Below, in pieces: positions 61,348 through 64,000 of a DNA stretch of 64,000 nt. The position numbers were made by a program, and so were the translations under genes. Origin of the DNA: Chaetoceros tenuissimus (lineage: Eukaryota > Bacillariophyta > Thalassiosirophyceae > Chaetocerotales > Chaetocerotaceae); the NCBI GenBank assembly GCA_021927905.1, contig BLLK01000062.1, positions 868,001 to 932,000 on the forward strand, read 5' to 3'. The stretch's first letter is position 1. Each line of letters starts with the position of its first letter. The notes below the pieces were generated by a model that saw nothing but the letters and a program-made list of their open reading frames with translations, did no database searches and had not been told where the DNA came from.

Positions 61348-63999
61348 CTACTCTATTCCTTCGCCAATGTATTGATATTTTTTTGTGATGGAGTTGTACG
61401 GTTTTGGTTTATTATAGGTGAGTGTCCAGGGTGAGGTGATGTGTTGCATTGAGTCTAGGTAGGAGTCGTCATGGAGGATTGCGTGAAGATATGTCATTTC
61501 TCTGAAAATTCTGGTCATACTGTTTGGATTTAGAATATCGAAGTCCTGTATTGTGTTGTAGCTGAGGCATTGTGGCGGAATTGTTGCTGTGAGGTATATC
61601 GCTGCTAGAACATGCAGTGTTGGTGTCTCCTTCGGGCGCAGGCTGATATAATGTACAGGGAAGGTATTTTGTGGAAAGTGGTATTCAGGCAGTTCCTCAA
61701 TCTGCGATCCGGGATGAAAGTACATGCGATATTGGAACGGTGGATGGAGGGCCGGATATACTGTTATTATGAATGATTCTGGTATAGGGCCAAGTCTTTG
61801 GTTGGGGTCCCTTTTAGGATGATCCGTAAAGCTCCATGTTATGATTGTTTGATAGTCGGTGGTTAGTTGGAGTTGTTTTGTCGGAAGCGGATGATCTTGT
61901 GTTATAGAGACTTGTCGAATTTGAATATATGGAAGTGCTTTTGCAAGATTTGGAAGATTCGTGTCGATATATGCCTCTGGATAGTGTCCAAACTCAGGTT
62001 CTCGGATATCGTCGAAATATGGGAAGGTCGGGTGACTGTACGTGAGGTAGAGTGGCCGGAGGGATGGAAACTTTTTGGGATGGAATGTTTGATGAACTTT
62101 GGTAACTATATTATGTGATGTAGCTTCCGCATATTGGTCAGGGAATTCCATTGGTTTCGGTCGCGGTGGGAATGGCTTGAGCTCAGTGAAGGGTACATCC
62201 TCCAGGAGTTCCTGAAAGTGAAAGTCAGGATCTTCAGTGTACGGGTATTGTTCTCGTAGAAGAGGTTCCTGTCTTGGTTGAAATATTTCTTCTGGAGGAA
62301 TAACTTGATGGTGCACCGTGGACGGTATGATGTGACTAATGTAGCTGTAGGGAGTAGTATGGACAACTGTACTCATGTTGGGCGTTGTCCGATACGTGAG
62401 CGTATACCATGTTTGTGCTGGATTATTTTGGATGATGATTGCCGTAAGGAAGCAGGATTCACAGGGCATATTAGGATATTTAATATCGTGGAGGACTTGA
62501 TCACAAGAGATACAGGTGGTGTATGTCGCTTGGGAGACATCTGTCGGACGATGATTGTTTTTAATTAGGGACGAGCATTGTCGGCATATATTGGTGTCAT
62601 TGTGGACAACTGGAGCAGATTCTGTGCACTTGCAGAATGTTGTTGCTCTTGTAAGTAGCCGATGGATGTGATATGGATTGCGGAGAGATGGGAATTCATG
62701 TGTGAGAGCTGGGGAAGTAGAGATGAGGGTTGCATATGCCACATGTTGGAGGACTAAGTCCTGGAGGGAGTGATCTGGGTCGCTGTAGTGCGCATCGTCC
62801 GGATGAAGGAAGTTCAGCCTAGGTGATATTTGGTTAATGATAGTGGTAGGAATGGAGTTGCAGATGATATCTCTGATTTCATCCAGTGGTACTGGGCTTG
62901 CCGCTGTATTATTGGCTAGAGTATGGAGTTGCATTTGGTGTGGTGCAAGTGGTGTATATTGGGAAAGGAGCGCCATGGCCGATGGTCTTGGGATGAGCTG
63001 TGCAATAATTTTAGTGGAGAGCTGAACCGCTTCTTGCATGAGCGTACATTGGCTGCAGTCGGATGCTGTGCTTGTCAGTGTATATGGCATGGCCGCGAAC
63101 TGTTTGAGCGTGCACCATGTTCCTTGGCACGGAACCCTTGGTCTTTTCTTACTCGGGACTGGTGTTGGCTTTGGCGAAGGAAGCTCTCCTTCTTTTGGAG
63201 GTTGGGCTTTTTTATAGGTTTGAATCTGGTTGTCCTTGTACTCATTGAGTACACTCTGTATTTTGCTTTGGAGTTTTTCTGTTTTAGTTTGAAGCTGCTT
63301 GAGTAGTCGATAGTACATCTTGAGACAATATGCTGATAGTGTGCTTGCATCGGTAGGCTGTAGGAGATGGCATAGAGTATCTTGTTCGGCAGATTCAGCT
63401 CCTGTTGATTGTAACTGCGTATACAGTTCCGCAATTGTGAGAGGCTGTGCATCCAGTCTTTCCTGTGCTGTCTGATGAATGCGGATGGCTTGAGTGTATT
63501 TAGTGGTTATCATATGGATGTATTCTTCTACTGCAAGATGGGTATTTGTTGGGAGTAGTCCGAGTAAGGCAATGACGGCAGTGTGTTCATCTGGATAAGT
63601 TGGTGTTGTACTGGATGGACCCATAAGATGCGTGTAATGAGCATCTGTAGGCGTAAGAGGTGGATGGACAGTGGGGTTTCCAATCCAGTGCGGCTTACTA
63701 GGATAGCCGAGCTCTTCAAATGGAGGGTAGATGGTAGTGTTAATGTATTCCTGTTGCTCCTTTTCCGAGAGTGGTGTAATGAGTGTTGCATTCTGAATGG
63801 CTGCGCGAAGGAAGAGAGAGAATCTTGGGATAAATCTATTGGGCTGTGGGTTAGGTTGGATGGTATTTATCATGTATCTAGTGAGGCTGTCGAGAGCATG
63901 AAGGATGTCATTGATTGGTCCAAGGAGAGTTCTACGTTTATTCGAGATTGTGCCATGTGTACAAGCAAGGTGGAAGTGAGCTGTAGAAGCTGGTATTGA
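61348..63999 (-). CDS. Large intronless A/C-rich ORF of unknown family, 5' end outside window
   Basis: The frame is open for at least 883 codons: 841 from the first Met (63873) and 42 more to the window edge without a stop, so the 5' end is probably missing. I recognise no family. Seen in the sequence (numbered from the Met at 63873): a coiled segment LKQLQTKTEKLQSKIQSVLN (191-210), a Cys pair set C249/C254 and C273/C276, and a second cluster C414/C416, C430/C433, C454/C457, C471/C474, spaced like two zinc-binding knuckles. The remainder is rich in Thr, Pro, His, Gln and Tyr, with little Gly, unlike neighbours. The coding strand is A/C-rich and no intron interrupts it, while most large genes here have one or more. 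No reverse transcriptase, integrase, polymerase or transposase motif was found; YFDD (about 623-626) is in a wrong setting for an RT. A mobile-element or endogenous viral protein is possible, as is a lineage-specific gene. Confidence 0.7.
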   Translation of the reverse strand, partial: SIPASTAHFHLACTHGTISNKRRTLLGPINDILHALDSLTRYMINTIQPNPQPNRFIPRFSLFLRAAIQNATLITPLSEKEQQEYINTTIYPPFEELGYPSKPHWIGNPTVHPPLTPTDAHYTHLMGPSSTTPTYPDEHTAVIALLGLLPTNTHLAVEEYIHMITTKYTQAIRIHQTAQERLDAQPLTIAELYTQLQSTGAESAEQDTLCHLLQPTDASTLSAYCLKMYYRLLKQLQTKTEKLQSKIQSVLNEYKDNQIQTYKKAQPPKEGELPSPKPTPVPSKKRPRVPCQGTWCTLKQFAAMPYTLTSTASDCSQCTLMQEAVQLSTKIIAQLIPRPSAMALLSQYTPLAPHQMQLHTLANNTAASPVPLDEIRDIICNSIPTTIINQISPRLNFLHPDDAHYSDPDHSLQDLVLQHVAYATLISTSPALTHEFPSLRNPYHIHRLLTRATTFCKCTESAPVVHNDTNICRQCSSLIKNNHRPTDVSQATYTTCISCDQVLHDIKYPNMPCESCFLTAIIIQNNPAQTWYTLTYRTTPNMSTVVHTTPYSYISHIIPSTVHHQVIPPEEIFQPRQEPLLREQYPYTEDPDFHFQELLEDVPFTELKPFPPRPKPMEFPDQYAEATSHNIVTKVHQTFHPKKFPSLRPLYLTYSHPTFPYFDDIREPEFGHYPEAYIDTNLPNLAKALPYIQIRQVSITQDHPLPTKQLQLTTDYQTIITWSFTDHPKRDPNQRLGPIPESFIITVYPALHPPFQYRMYFHPGSQIEELPEYHFPQNTFPVHYISLRPKETPTLHVLAAIYLTATIPPQCLSYNTIQDFDILNPNSMTRIFREMTYLHAILHDDSYLDSMQHITSPWTLTYNKPKPYNSITKKYQYIGEGIE

Positions 64000-64000
64000 A

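Noticed and set aside
61990-62010. YFDD as a reverse-transcriptase active site in the large ORF
   Set aside because: No other RT motif is placed around it and the flanking residues are polar and charged, not the hydrophobic hairpin of an RT.

Overview
The window looks like nuclear DNA of a photosynthetic stramenopile, most likely a diatom. The evidence is AT-rich DNA, genes with none to three short GT-AG introns (roughly 65-230 bp), and several proteins starting with a signal peptide followed by the diatom-type plastid motif around a Phe. The clearest case is SVSAFAP in the IspH protein; AFQAPP, TSFSP and HSFST are similar. No prokaryotic operons, rRNA, convincing tRNA or CRISPR array were seen.

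Left part (1-12.3 kb): a three-exon gene for an unrecognised 965-aa protein with a GIY-YIG/T5orf172-like stretch is followed tail-to-tail by a broken inverted copy of its own 3' end. Next come about 3 kb of degenerate repeats and gene fossils, a plastid lipase-like hydrolase, a HIG1-domain mitochondrial protein (two exons, missed by long-ORF finding), an AP2-like Q-rich protein, and a small lysine-rich protein lying between inverted repeats.

Middle (12.3-50.1 kb) is dense housekeeping DNA: a peroxisomal enoyl-CoA hydratase/3-hydroxyacyl-CoA dehydrogenase ending in SKL, a ubiquitin-like plus BTB protein, a REEP/HVA22-like protein, a plastid DUF1517-like protein, an MFS transporter, a sterol-desaturase-family hydroxylase, a GT31 glycosyltransferase, a PPR protein, a single-pass membrane protein of unknown role, ribulose-phosphate 3-epimerase, a putative PP1-docking protein, plastid IspH, a long calcium-dependent protein kinase, a plastid-type NYN/LOTUS-like/SAP protein, a DEAD-box helicase, an RRM/zinc-knuckle protein and an LMBR1-like membrane protein. 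Many neighbours are divergent pairs sharing 0.25-0.45 kb promoters.

Right part (50.3-64 kb): a telobox Myb protein resembling telomere-repeat-binding factors precedes about 5.6 kb of non-coding, repeat-laden DNA. That block holds minisatellites and a 2.64-kb unit repeated in tandem with an internal deletion in the second copy. An unknown four-pass membrane protein follows. The last 3 kb has a different character: an intronless A/C-rich ORF (at least 883 codons, open at the window edge) of unknown family with two Cys clusters. Just past its stop codon are four consecutive hairpins, then a short run of telomere-like TTTAGG repeats. This unit is the best candidate here for an undescribed element.

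Most multi-exon models were built by hand from GT/AG sites that keep the frame and restore recognisable motifs. They have not been tested against transcripts.
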